DNA from: Hofstenia miamia
Taxonomy: Eukaryota > Xenacoelomorpha > Acoela
Length of the DNA: 64,000 nt
Assembly (NCBI GenBank): GCA_004352715.1
Contig: SCFE01000096.1
Span: forward strand, 473,909 to 537,908
Reading direction: 5' to 3'
A model generated the notes under the pieces. It saw nothing but the letters and a program-made list of their open reading frames with translations. It was not told the origin of the DNA and did not search any database. Of the stretch, positions 11,872 to 23,800 are shown piece after piece. Each line of letters starts with the position of its first letter. Positions within the stretch are counted from its first letter, which is position 1. A program made the position numbers and the translations under genes.

Positions 11872-12676
11872 CCTTTAAAAAAGCAGAATGTTGAAAATAG
11901 ACTATAATCAAAGAGATAAAAATTAGAATGAATGATGATAATAAAAATTTAAATGTGGGAGACATCAAGTTTTGATTGGATGGAGAATATCCAATTAGCA
12001 ATAAGTAAAATCAATTAGGGGAAACTTTTGTGATAACGTCAATACGTGGTACTTAAAAATCTCAAGTAGGCGGGGTTTACGTGAAAAAGCTTTTAAATAA
12101 TTTGATATGTTGGCAGGTTCCCCAAGAAAAGGTTTTAAAAATGTCGGGTTTTTTGCATGATTGATAGATTCTCTTTCCAGGTTTCTGGAGGCAGTAATAA
12201 AAAGATTTTTAATTGAATACACTTGAATGTGACAGATTAAAAGCTTCTGTCAAAAACATTGCTAATGTGTTTCTAGGTACTTTTTTGCAAAATACCCTGG
12301 AAAATTTTAAGCAGGGTTGTAATTCCTTACTTAGCCCGAGTCATGTAAACAGTTTCTCAGTTCTTAGCAAAGTGTTAAGTAAATCTATAAGCACATAGAT
12401 ACAATACGCTATATGGAAACCAGGAATTTTATAATCTAAAACATTATTCTTTATAGAAGAAGGTGGAAATGGTAAATTGATATTAGGATAAACTAGATAC
12501 ATGGGTGTACACATATAACAGATATTTTATAATATTCTAACATTTTTGCAAATGAATTAATCACATTAGTTGATGATTGGATCAAATGAATTAAGTTATT
12601 TTTGATTGGTTTGTATGCTAAAATTTTGTAATAAATAACTTGTGCTTTGAATACTTTTTCAATTTTAAATTTGACA
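11872..12676. promoter_or_regulatory. Divergent intergenic region between zinc-finger gene (-) and FLP gene (+)
   Basis: About 800 non-coding bases separate two genes transcribed away from each other. The part from 11880 to 12540 is conserved, inverted, at 2123-2800. A shared promoter region is a reasonable inference; no TATA box or binding site is defined. Confidence 0.4.
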
Positions 12677-13141
12677 ATGACTTCAAAAGCTGCTAACAAA
12701 TCTCATGCTAAAAAATCTACCAAAGTTACGCAGAGCAAACAAGACGAACTCTCACAACCCAAAAAATTAGTTTTAAAGCCAGTATTACCAAAGACCATGT
12801 ATTCCATGGAGACTATTGGTAAAGTAGTTCAACCAGAGATGGTCAACACCCTCAATGAAGTTTCCAAACAATGTCAGATGAAATATATCTCAATTAGAGA
12901 ATTAAAAATTAGTGAGTTGCTAAAAATACACAATGCATATAGCCTTCAGACAAAGTATGGCCCTGTGGTAAAAATTATACTTGAAAACGGCAAGTGCTTC
13001 TTCTTACCCAAGTGATATGCAGAAAAAGCTACAGGAGAAAAATATAAGATGTTTATCAGACTTAAAATTCAACGAGGCAAGGATAAACCGCCAATATATC
13101 CAGGTGGCAATGCGCAAACTGTATTTAGATTTTCCGTGTAA
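12677..13141 (+). pseudogene. FLP-motif small protein of the PolB element, one in-frame stop
   Basis: Reading starts at ATG 12677 with a Lys/Ser-rich tail. From about codon 70 there is a compact domain: ISELLKIHNAYSLQTKYGPV, then KIILENGKCFFLPK. A TGA at 13013-13015 interrupts it, and the same frame continues to TAA at 13139-13141. The protein at 16286-16849 shares the pattern (YGxxVKIxLxNGxxxFLP), so both belong to one family. Small proteins of this kind occur beside PolB genes in invertebrate mobile elements. The beta-rich pattern suggests an OB-fold-like single-strand-DNA binder; that is an inference from memory of such neighbourhoods, not a demonstrated function. Confidence 0.6.
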
Positions 13142-13794
13142 AAAATATTTAGAATAAATATACATGTTTCATTGATTTTTATTTTAATTGTTAAAAATTA
13201 GTACTTACTAGTGAAACAAAGCTCAATTTAAGAAACATCTTTACCCTTTGCTTAAAATACAAGATCAATTATATCTAATGTTTATTATAAACTGGATTAT
13301 TTATCATTTTGCTTAAAATATAAAATCAAAAAGTGGAGTAAATTTATATAAGAAAATATTATTACATATGAATAACCATAAGTTTGATACAACACACAAG
13401 CGTGTTGAGTTTAGAATGTGATTTTTAGAATAAAGAATAAATATATGTAACAATGATTTCTATTTTTATCTGATAACATAAACAGTAGTTGTTAGTGAAA
13501 CAAAAAACAAAATGATTTAAGAAGAAACATGCGATAAATTCATAATGTTTAAAAAAATTATAACTAACACAAAATATATAACTACAAACCTTTAAAACAA
13601 TGGAAATTCGAATAGCATGCGAAAATAGAAATTACTAACTTCAGTGATGTCAAATAGGCTGGCATGTTACTTAGAACAGAATATGTTGATACCAGAGGNC
13701 ATATAAATGCCGGGTTTTGAGACAGAACGCCCGATATAAATTAATGTATATATATATATATATATATATATGAATTAACATTTGAATAACTTAC
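13142..13794. other. AT-rich region between the FLP gene and the RPRD2-like gene
   Basis: Apart from a TA microsatellite (13746-13772) and a single N at 13699 I see nothing definite. On the minus strand about 13640-13698 is open in one frame and followed by a GTTAGT-like donor, so it could hold a further exon of the RPRD2-like gene, but this is weak. Confidence 0.4.
13746..13772. repeat. (TA)n microsatellite
   Basis: About 13 TA units in a row. No gene overlaps it. Confidence 0.9.
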
Positions 13795-14410
13795 TCGAAA
13801 CTCTGCCAATAACTTTGCAGTTGCTTTGCTTTGGGCACTTGTATCGTCTAAATTCAATTATTACAAATAATACTTCAAAAACATTTTTAAAAAACAAACA
13901 GTACAGAACTAACCTTCATAACCTTAATAAAATAAATTTAATTACTCAAAGGTTTAAAATAAAATTAAGAAACTTTGACAAAATATCTTACCAACAATAG
14001 TGGTTAGCTTTTCACAAAAATGTTTAGGAAAAATACTTCGTGTCTCCCAAATAGAAAATATTCTTTTAAGTTTAGGTTTGATTTCATTGTCTCGAGCGTA
14101 TGCACATGCTTCTTCCAAGAGCTCTTCAAAAGCAGTTACTAGAACAGTGGTCTTTTTACGTTGACTGCTCTGAATTACATCATTAGCAAGATAGAATAGA
14201 TGAAGGCAATGTTCAGGTTTTGCTAAACAATTTTAGATAAAAATTAAATATATTGTACATACCTGATTTGACAGCTGTTAACCAATTCGCGGTAATTTCC
14301 TTATGTTGAGCACGATGATGTAAAATCCATAACGAAAGCGTTTGTATACTTTCTTGGGTATTTTCTAGGGCATTAAGCTTCCGCATGAACGAGTCTGCTT
14401 TGAAAGCCAT
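13795..14410 (-). CDS. RPRD2-like CID-domain protein, first three exons (host gene)
   Basis: Three exons join in frame on the minus strand: 14263-14410 (ATG at 14410), 13992-14222 and 13795-13847. The introns have GT...AG ends and are 40 and 144 bases long. The product begins with SIQTLSLWILHHRAQH and continues HLFYLANDVIQSSQRK and RIFSIWETRSIFP, the hallmarks of the CID (RNA polymerase II C-terminal-domain interacting domain) of the RPRD1/RPRD2 family. Exon 3 encodes AKLLAEFR, which recalls the segment after the CID in RPRD2. These nuclear proteins bind the phosphorylated polymerase tail and modulate transcription. Reading is uninterrupted and all splice sites are canonical, so the gene looks alive. 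Downstream exons are not recognised; a single-N join at 13699 may have disturbed them. Confidence 0.82.
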
Positions 14411-15691
14411 TGGTTATTATCGATAAGGAAAAATACCTAAATAATAACTCAAATTAGGTATTGCGCATTAATATAATCATTCAATCAGTTAAATTAAAAG
14501 TAAAAAATAATAAATGCGGTACTTAAAAGCAACCATTGTGTACACATATGCATTCATTCAAAGTAGTGTGAAATGTTTGAACACTTTCATTGAAAAATGA
14601 CAAGCAGAACTTCAACAACACTACGATAAAATAAGCACTACGTAACTTCAAGAGTAGTATTCGCAATTTTCTAATCTGAAAATGATTTGTTAAAAAATAA
14701 ATGAAAACGATCAAATTAAGCATGGTAATATAGTGATTTTATAAATATTGAAAAGAATTATTAATAATTATGTGAAACAATAAATTATTGTATAATTATT
14801 AAACTACAAATTAAAAATTTGACATTTAAAGAGCCATGATCTGTCCAATTGCTTTGCGACTAATCTATTTTTGATTAGATTACCCAAACACCGTTTAGCA
14901 TTGGAAATAATAATTAATGATGAATTTTCGTGAAATCTTCATATTTATCATAACATCTTGTTCTTATGCTCATGAAAAAACTTAAAAAGATTCCTTATTC
15001 TAAAATAAGGAAGATTTTAAAAATAAAACAATTTTTTATAAAATGCATTTACTAATTTGTATTGGAATGCCAGCATTTATGATATAAGTTTATTTGAAAT
15101 CAGCAAAAAGTTCTTTTATGAATGATATGTTAAATGTTAATTATATTGTGATGAAAGTCTTGACAACATCACAACAATAACCATATATAACTAGGTCCAT
15201 TTACAATTATTTAGTATTAAGGATATCTAACATTTCTTGCCACTATTTAAAAAAGTGATTGTAACTATTTTATATGGATCTTATTTATCTCCCATGTTTA
15301 TCCACTATGTATGCACATGCAAGATTCCTTATTTTTGTTCATGTTCATATATTCTTATTGTAATTGGATGGCAATTAGCCAAGCCTGACAAAATACTAGC
15401 ATCCAAGATTACAATTTTTGGTTGTTTTTATGTTGTTTAGAGTTGTTTCATACTTTTCATTGTTGCAGCAACAACTAACATCATAACAACTTTTTAATAA
15501 ATAATCAGAGAGCAGATGCTTGCAAAAAAACTCACTTTGTCATTTATATTACTAGATAATTTTATATAAAATAGGATTTGTGAAAGTTATTTTGAAATTT
15601 TTGATTTGTGAACAATTATAATATATCAAGGAGGTGTTGATTTTAATCGACGAAAAACTTTATATTCTTACAGTACACGATCTAAAAAGAA
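14411..15691. other. Non-coding AT-rich stretch upstream of the RPRD2-like gene
   Basis: No supported gene. It presumably holds the promoter and 5' UTR of the RPRD2-like gene near 14411-14700, with no motif clear enough to mark. The short open frames are hydrophobic, low-complexity translations of AT-rich DNA. Confidence 0.4.
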
Positions 15692-15928
15692 GTGATTGAC
15701 AATCTCCCATGTCATATACAAAAAGCTTTTAACTGGTACAAGCGTAACTTTCATCATATCACGTTTACAGAGGGGAACCTCACAAGTGGACAAATGATAC
15801 AATTTATTGATTCATTAAATCTATCAACTCGAATGAACACGGTGTTTTGGGGATGTGATGCCATGAACTGTGAATTTCTTAACAGTATACTCTTCAAGTT
15901 ACTAGTAAATTTATTAAATTTTGTGTAA
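15692..15928 (+). CDS. Possible exon or gene relic of unknown function
   Basis: An open stretch of 78 codons has a protein-like composition (e.g. NLTSGQMIQFIDSLNLSTRM, WGCDAMNCEFLNS) that stands out from its AT-rich surroundings. No ATG precedes it in frame. An AAAAAG acceptor-like sequence lies just before it and a GTAAAT donor-like sequence near 15904. It could be an internal exon of an unrecognised gene or a relic. I recognise no domain. Confidence 0.3.
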   Translation: MIDNLPCHIQKAFNWYKRNFHHITFTEGNLTSGQMIQFIDSLNLSTRMNTVFWGCDAMNCEFLNSILFKLLVNLLNFV

Positions 15929-15974
15929 GCATTGATAAAGAATTTTACTTCCAATTCTATTTATTTCATCTTAT

Positions 15975-16150
15975 TAAAGGTTTGATTATTAATACAATGT
16001 CGAGCTAATATAGTGGTGTTTAGTAGTGGTCTGGATCCATCACAGGGAACGATTCAAGGGTCTCTGTGCCAGATCACGAAAGTGCACTTAAGTTAGGTGT
16101 AGGGGTTTTCTCTCTATTAGCTGACTAGCATTTCTAACTACATGTATTAG
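15975..16150 (+). mobile_element. LTR relic (R-U5-like part)
   Basis: The order of phrases (GTCGAGCTAA, TAGTAGTGG, a GGATCCA-like palindromic part, then TTAGGTGTAGG, TTTTCTCTCTATTAGCTGAC and GTATTAGATAATTAA) recurs at 45300-45480 and 53320-53490, which belong to gypsy LTRs. Here it stands alone, so it is taken as an old LTR fragment without internal sequence. Confidence 0.45.
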
Positions 16151-16285
16151 ATAATTAACCTTCAAATTTTTCGAATTAGAAGACTTGATGTAAAGTCTTT
16201 TGTAATTGTTAATTTTTTATTAGTATGATATTTTTTATTATAAAATAGAGTTACATGAGGGAAAAATGACGATGAAAAACAAAAG

Positions 16286-16849
16286 CTATATTTTTATTTT
16301 GCTAAACTCCAATACAATCCAATTTACATTATTACCACCACCAGACAAGGTTTCCATGTCATCTTTACGGAAAAGTTTTTTATTTACCAGAGTCTTGCAA
16401 TTTTCACCAAGCATGTTAACATAACATCTAGGAAGAAAGTAATTAAACCCGTTGCTGAGTTTAATCTTTACTGTGATACCATATCTCATATTCAGCTGAA
16501 CAGCGTCTTTGATTGTAAACCATTGTTTTTTCAGGAGTTCACTAGCAGGGCATGCATTTGAAAAAGTGTGTGATGATAGAAGTGGTTGGGAGTTGACATT
16601 GTTTAAGTGTTGTAAAACATTGTCATCCTCGTCCATATTGGAGATGGGGAAGACAATCGCATTGTTATTGACTGTAGGACGCCTTTGCTTGTGTTGGGCC
16701 TTGTGTTTTTCTTTTACAGGCGCAGGTGGTGTGATCATAATCTCTTGTGTTAGGGGGTTATAACCATGCAATGGTGGTGGACTTGTGCATAGATCATCAA
16801 ACAGGCTACCCAGTGAACCAGACACTACCATTTCAACAGACATTGCCAA
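16286..16849 (-). CDS. FLP-motif protein with proline-rich N-terminus (PolB-element family)
   Basis: An uninterrupted reading frame of 187 codons starts at ATG 16849. The N-terminal 100 residues are rich in Pro, Ser and Asn with a Lys/Gln/Arg cluster (KEKHKAQHKQRRP). The C-terminal part holds WFTIKDAVQLNMRYG, VKIKLSNGFNYFLP and ends VLEFSKIKI, paralogous to the broken gene at 12677-13141. A predicted beta-rich fold and DNA-binding role are inferred only. It is one of the few intact element genes here. No PolB lies adjacent on its strand, so it may be a separated piece of the element or a recruited copy. Confidence 0.6.
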   Translation of the reverse strand: MAMSVEMVVSGSLGSLFDDLCTSPPPLHGYNPLTQEIMITPPAPVKEKHKAQHKQRRPTVNNNAIVFPISNMDEDDNVLQHLNNVNSQPLLSSHTFSNACPASELLKKQWFTIKDAVQLNMRYGITVKIKLSNGFNYFLPRCYVNMLGENCKTLVNKKLFRKDDMETLSGGGNNVNWIVLEFSKIKI

Positions 16850-17424
16850 AGGTGAGAGACGAAATTGTGTAGAAGAAGAATAATGATTTTATCCAAAGAA
16901 ATGAAGTGAATATATAGATTGACCAGCCAATGGAAATACATTTGAATTTATGAAAAAGAATTATTGGTTAGAAAGGGGTGTGATACGATAAATCGTGTTA
17001 CAATGAATTTTGACAAATGCAAAATGTGATTTTGAAAGTTTTCCCAAATTATATTATACATGTACATTTTTTCAAAATTATGGAAAAACAATAGCGAGGT
17101 ATATATTAATGTAATGTATGCAAATAATTGTGATATTAACAAAAGTGAAATTAATCATACCAAAACAGTGTAAAAATGGCCCTAACATGAACCATGAAAA
17201 TCAATTTAAAAATATCATGAATCACTAATTGAAATCCATTAGTAGATACACTTAAAAATATCTGACGTCACTGAAAACCCATTAGCAGAGATGTCAATCA
17301 TCTGGTGAGTCACTAAAAAACACTCATCAATATCGCTGAATCAGTTAAGTGTTATGAGAACTTCAGGGTGTCCCAATGAGACGGGATCTGTTTATGTATC
17401 ACTACTCACAAGATTATAACAACT
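16850..17424. other. Non-coding stretch before the first gypsy element
   Basis: It contains short recurring phrases (CCATTAGTAGATACAC and CCATTAGCAGAGATG; CACTGAAAA and CACTAAAAAA), suggesting a degenerate local repeat, but no gene. The homology to gypsy Pol begins abruptly at about 17420, so this marks the 5' truncation point of that element. Confidence 0.4.
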
Positions 17425-20371
17425 ATGGAAGAACCAATAAGACTGCTGTGTAGAAGAGTCCCAGAGAATTTAAAGGAAAATTACAACATGATTTTGAATG
17501 AATTGATAGATAATAAGATAATAAGACCTAGCAAAAGTCCATATGCTGTGCCAACAGTCTTTGTGAAGCAAGGAAATAAATATAGATTATGTATAGATTT
17601 TTGTAAATTAAATGATATCAGGAAGAAAGATGCATATCCACTTCTGAGAATGGAGGATATAATATATGAGGCCAGTAAGAATAAATACTATACCTGTATA
17701 GATTTATGTAAGGCATACTGGCAGGTGCCAATGGAGCCCAAGGACATCAAAAAAACAGCATTTATAACGCCGTATGGCTTATTTGAATGGATGTACATGG
17801 CTTTTGGATTATGTAAAGCTCCAGCCACCTTTCAGAGATACATAATGAAGGTACTTAAGCAAAATAACAAAAAGGTCAAAAAAGGAATAAGTGCATATAT
17901 AGATGATATCCTAATAGCAAGTGATATGATTGAGGAACATTTGGATAAATTTGACAGAATGTTGAAAATTCTATATAATGCAGGGTTACATGTGAATGGG
18001 AAGAAATATGAGATTTTGAAAGAACAGGTGGTATTTCTGGGAAGACAAATCCAAAAGGGTGAGAAAAAATGAAAAACAATGTGAAAGACATGATACAGAA
18101 CATTAGCAGTCCCAAAATGAAAAAAATGTACAAAGGATAATGGGTTTTATAAATTACTATAGATCATTTATAGCAAATGTAGCTCACAAAACAAACAAAA
18201 TGACGGCATTACTGAAGAAAAATAAAATTTTTTAGTGAACATGGAAAGAAGAGGAGCAGTTGGATAACATAAAAAATGAATTAAGCAAGATGCCATCATT
18301 AAATACCCCAGATTATGATAAGGAATTTATTTTGGATTGTGATGTGAGTAATGTTGCTATAGGGGCATGCTTGGGACAAATGAAAGATGGTAAAGAGGTA
18401 CTGATACAGTTTTTTAGTTGGAAGTTGAAGCAAAGTGAGGAAAATTATGGGTCAACAAAACTGGAAATGTTGTCATTAGTGGAAAGCATTAAAAAATTTT
18501 GGTACTTTCTAATAGGACAAACCTTTAAAGTAAGGACAGATAATAGTGGGTTAGCATGGCTAAAAAAATTTTCAGGCGATAAATCATTGATAGTATCAAG
18601 ATGGATTGAATATTTTAATGAGTTTAAGTTTACAATAGAGCACTGAAAAGGGACATTACACAAGAATGCAGACTTTTGGACTGTGTTACCAGAATATCAA
18701 AGAGACATTGAAAAAGTTGATGGTGAAAAGAAAAAATTTCCATTTTTACCACAAAGTGAGTATACAGAGTTGCCTGAGATTAATGCGGATAAAAAAGGGA
18801 ATACAATAATGCCTATAATGATTAAAGAAGAGATAACTGAGAATGATATAACTGTAAAGCAGAAAACAGATATTATTCTTAGAGAAATATGAGAAAGTGT
18901 GTAACAGAAATTGGATAGTGGGAAAAGAAGCTAACAGTTACTTTCAAAGACATAAATGGAAGGTGAACAGTAATGGACTTCTATATGTGGAAGGAAAGAC
19001 ATTAAGAATAGCGATCCCTGAATATTATAAAAGGGAATTGGTCAGGAAAGTGCATGAGAATGGACACATTGGAATAATCCAAACAGAAAAAACTTTTAAT
19101 GCCTGGTTTATAACCACAAGCATCAGGAAAACAGTTGAGGACATTATTAATAAGTGTACTATGTGTTTAATAAATAATAAAAGCCATTTCCTGGTACAGA
19201 CAGCACCACTTGAGAAAATAATTGCAACTACACCTAATGAGATTGTGCATGTGGACTTAGAAAAATTATTGCAAGATGATGAGGGGTATCAATACATATT
19301 AGTATTAGTGGATAATTTTACAAAATACACTTGTATGATCCCATTAGGTTCAACAATGGCAAAGATAGTAGCTGAAAAAATTATGAAAGAATGGATTTTG
19401 AAATTTGGACTGATGCAAACAATAGTATCTGATAGAGGAGTACAATTTGAAAGTAAATTATTCAAGAAATGGCTAAGTTGATGGAAATTTTAACTGAGAA
19501 AACAACAGCATATCACCCACAAGTGAACAGAGCTGTTGAAAGATTGAATAGGACTATGATTAAATTAATAAGAACATTAACATCAAGAGTTGGAGGTAGA
19601 GATTGGAGAGAAGTAATAGAAATGGTGGAATACTTCTACAATACCTCAGTACATTCAATGATGGGGATGACTCCATATAAAGCCATGTATGGAAGAGAAG
19701 CAGCAACACCAATATCAATGCAATACCACACGTACTCCAAAAAACCAGATAATGAGTATATAAGAAAAATTAAAGATCAAATCACTGGAGTTCATGAAGC
19801 AATGTGTCATAATACAAAGAAATCTGCAATAAGACAAGAAAGAAATTTTAACAAAAAGATATATGGCAAACCACACAGGGAAGGGGATAAGGTTTACATG
19901 TACACTTTAATGAGAACACAAGATGTGAACCAAGTAAGGAAACTAAAAACACAGTGGTCAGATCTATTCACTATTATACAAGCACTACCCAATAATAATT
20001 ACAAACTTAATGATGGAAGAGTATTACATTTTCAAAATTTAAAATGAGCAACAGTAAATATAGAGCAAGTAATGCTTGATAAAAATGCAGAATTTAAAAT
20101 TGTACAGGTTGATGATGGCATATATGCTGAGATGGATGACTTAGACAGTGTACATGAAGAAGAATTCCAAGAGGAATATAGACCTGAAAAAGATGAACCT
20201 GAAGTTGAGAGAAGAGTGATGCCCCAGAGGGCAGGAAAAAATAAAATGAGATATAACCCCGAAATATGGGATATTAATTTAGTAACTGAATTTAGGAAAA
20301 ATGAAGAGAACAATGCCATGATTGCCAATGAAAGCCAGAAGGGTGTGAAGGAAGAAGACTCTGCAATCTGA
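17425..20371 (+). pseudogene. Ty3/gypsy Pol (RT, RNase H, integrase), decayed
   Basis: RT spans 17425-18072 with RLCIDFCKLN, DLCKAYWQVPM and the catalytic YIDDIL. RNase H spans about 18290-18650 with LDCDVS, the EMLSLVES glutamate and VRTDNS. Integrase spans 18960-20047 with the HHCC zinc site (HENGHIG...CTMC), the catalytic aspartates in VHVDLE and VSDRGVQF, and the glutamate in YHPQVNRAVERLNR. The C-terminal GPY/F-like module lies near 19950, then an acidic tail to 20371. Frame changes occur at 18073-18259 and near 19475, with in-frame TGA codons at 18644, 18890 and 20045. Catalytic residues are largely preserved, so it decayed after an active ancestor. It would act in particles in the cytoplasm and at nuclear integration. 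Confidence 0.85.
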
Positions 20372-20815
20372 TCGTCAATTAAAGGGCGTGAGGATGGAGG
20401 ACACATCAACAAGTTCCACTACAAAAACTAGGTCTCCACAATCTGATTGTCAATTAAAGGGCATGAGGATGGAGCAATCACCACCTAGTAATATGAGAAG
20501 ACGAATTAGAAGACAAGCTCTGCAATCTGATTACCAATTAAAGGGTATGAGGATGGAGTATTTAATGCTGACTAACAAAAGACGAAGAATAAGAAGGAAG
20601 TCTCCTCAATCTGATTACCAATTAAAGGGTATGAGGATGGAGATAGCAACAGACAGATCACCCTCAACCAAATGTCAATTAAAGGGCAGGTGGGTAAACA
20701 AGGGCCATCATCATGATACTGATTGTCAATTAAAGGGCGTGAGGTTGGAAACACAAAATTATGCACACTCCCCTTCAACATCCAGTAGTACTTGATGCCA
20801 ATTAAAGGGCAAAGA
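20360..20815 (+). repeat. Seven degenerate copies of a 'CAATTAAAGGG' repeat, coding for a QLKGMRME peptide
   Basis: The core CAATTAAAGGGCxTGAGG recurs near 20373, 20450, 20536, 20621, 20677, 20725 and 20800, spaced about 50-85 bases. In one frame it encodes SD(C/Y)QLKGMRME separated by Arg-rich or Ser-rich spacers (MRRRIRRQ, KRRRIRRK). The repeat lies between the integrase tail and the extra region, in the extra region's frame. The corresponding place in the minus-strand element falls in a gap. It could be a repeated binding peptide or an RNA element; neither is shown. Confidence 0.8.
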
Positions 20816-23800
20816 GGAAACAGCATCAATTACCATGAAAGATTGGGAAATTCAGCCAATAAGTGATGACTCTGACATGGATATATCAGAATGTCCTTAC
20901 ACAAGTTTGTTCCCAACAACAACTGAAAGCTCAGGGATATTCTCTTACAAACAAACATCAACAACAACAAAATCATCTTGGTCAGAAGAAAGAGAAAGCC
21001 GAATGACTAAAATAGGCAGAGAGAGAATCCACCCATATTTCATTGTGAACAGAAAGATGAGATACAACTCATATGATAACTTGTTGCCAGAAACAAAATG
21101 GTTAATTAGAGAAAGCACGTCTACAAAAGAAAATGAAAGTTTCGCAATTCCTATAGTAATTGACAAGAAGAATTGACCCACATGTAACATGATAATCGCA
21201 TATACAACTGAGATGAAAGAAGAATTTAATAGGCCATATTTCAAGAGCATGGTGCACATAACATTTGATGAACAATTCACCTTGAAAGATGTACAAACAC
21301 TCACCAAGAATAGACAAAAGATATTAAGAGAGTGTGAACAGGTGAATTTGGATAAAAAGCATTTGACAGTAGTATACTTTGTGAAGAACAGTGAAATCAG
21401 ATCAAAGAAATTGCAGACAAATATAGAAGAAACATTGAAAATAGGCAAAAAGCACAAAACAAGAATAGTAATCGTGGTGTCTCAAAAACAAGAGGATATT
21501 CCAAATTTTATCAAAGAAATGGAGATAAAATTAGAAAATTTATTCACGCTGAACAGTGGAAAATTAAGGATATCTGACCTTATTAAAATGGATCTACAGA
21601 TTAATGAAATGGTGCCAGTGCAGAGGATAATGGTTAAACCGAAAATTGCAATTGATATGTATTATCAAACGAGAACAATGGAGATATTAGGAATTGATAA
21701 TAACTTAGAAGAAACAGGAAACATATTTCTGAAATGCAGTCTGAACCAAACACCTGAACACTTACAAAAGATAGCACAAGTATGGTCGGAAATTAAAGCA
21801 GAAAAGCTAATTCAGGAAGAATGGCCATTGATTGACATAAAGTCACCAACAAAGAAATATCATAAGTTGGTAGAAGCTGTGTTATAAGAAATCAAGAGAG
21901 CACATGAGAATGAAGCTAAAAGAAATTTTAAAATGTGGCTGTTTGAAGAAATCAATGCACCTGACATTAGAGAGAGAACAGTGATATGGATATTAGCAAT
22001 TGCACTAACAAGTAATGAAAAATTGGTGCTACCAATAATGAAAAAGGAATGAGGGCAAATAGTTAAAAATAAAAAGTATGAAATCGCCATTGCACCCATC
22101 CCCACAAATATAAAGCAATGGATGCTACAAAATGTCAAAATGCTGCCTCTATCACCAACAAAGAAGGTGCCACAAAGATTTGAAAAACATTTTACCAGAT
22201 TACTAACACAGCAACATACACTGGGGAGACTGAGTGTGATAGAACTTGCCAATAAGACAGGTATTTGTCCAAGTGAGATTGATATATTGATGGATGGAAC
22301 AAAGAAGTATATGTGGGGTGTGACTTCAAACAATAAGCTAAGATTGTTGAAACTACAACCATGGCTAATGACGAGAAACCTCATAAGAAGAGAATGTAGA
22401 GTCACTCGGGGAAATTCGTGGTTATTATTTAGTTCATTTTTATTTTCTGTTTTGTATTAACGTCATCATGACGTCATAGTTATATTTCAACCTCAGCTTT
22501 ACGAAGGAACTCATGTCCCCTCAAAGGTGCTATACGTGTTGTTCAAATGTAATTTGAATTGCGAGGGAAATTGATAACATGAACGATTAACTTTGATTGT
22601 AAACTAAGGCAGGTAGTTATTTATTGTTAACCATGTATAAAATGAGTAACCTTGTAGAGAATGGTCAATAGATTTTATCTATCCTCAATTACTGTTACTC
22701 TTCTCTCTGTTACTTTATTTTGTATTTTACTATGAAAATAATTGGGAGTGCTTTCTTAAGGCACAGGGTGACACGTAGCTCCTGGCGATCATTAGATCTT
22801 CCCAGCCCAAATTGTGGACTCATTGAGTTACATGTACGGATATGGTTAAGGAAATAATAAATCTCTCGTTTGATACTCAATATGTACATGCACTTATAAC
22901 TGATTACACTGTGATGATACCATGCCGTTGGCGAACACGAATGTCTGGTAATTTCAGACTATTATTTAGTGAGCTGAGAACTAAAAATGAAAATGAGATT
23001 TTTTACTTTTGGCAGTGAGATAGAAATTAATAAGTGAGACAAATAGGGTAGCACCATGCACTAATCGAGCACTGAACTGTTTCTGCTTCTAAAGACTCCA
23101 CTTTGGCTGGAAGCCACGTTAATTGATCATCTTGGAAATACCTAAAGTATCGCATCAAATACTTGGATGAATTACAATTGTTTATATTAGTTTGATTTCT
23201 CTTTACTTGTTTTCCCAGAATCGGGGCTGTCCTTCTCTAAGTTAAACCTTCTGCAGAGTCAATTAGTTACTAGTACAATTACAGCCCACGATTCTACAAG
23301 AACATGCAAAGACATTGGAAACAATAAAGTTAATAGAAGAGATAAAAGTACATTAGATAATAACTAAAGAGATAAGAAAATACCTCAAAGATTATCAGCA
23401 ATGTGCTTACACAAAAATAATCAAATGATCAGAGATGATGAGAAGAGAGGGACAAAACTGTCCTATTGAAATTATTGAGATGGTGAGTAAAAGTCAGGAA
23501 GAAATGCAAATGGAAGACATGCTATTGCAATCAACAGAAATTGCATTAACCCCCAACACTTAGAGTGAAATTGACAAAGTCAATATGGAAAAATGGGGTG
23601 AGCAAGAGCCAAGTGAGATATCATGAGTGGATACAGATGATGAAAGACTGTTGGTCAAAATTACAGTCCACAGGGAATGCACAAACAATATAGTACAGAG
23701 AATATTTGGAGAAGTTTATGAATGCAAGACAAAATCACTAATTAAGATACTATGTACAGAGGCATTCACACAAAAAGAAATTGAAGAGATGTTGCAACCC

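Noticed and set aside
14523-14723. Hydrophobic 66-codon open frame on the minus strand
   Set aside because: AT-rich low-complexity translation with no relatives, splice context or conserved motif.
20032-20829. Minus-strand open frames opposite the repeat region
   Set aside because: Shadows of the plus-strand coding region; the repeat peptide is coherent only on the plus strand.
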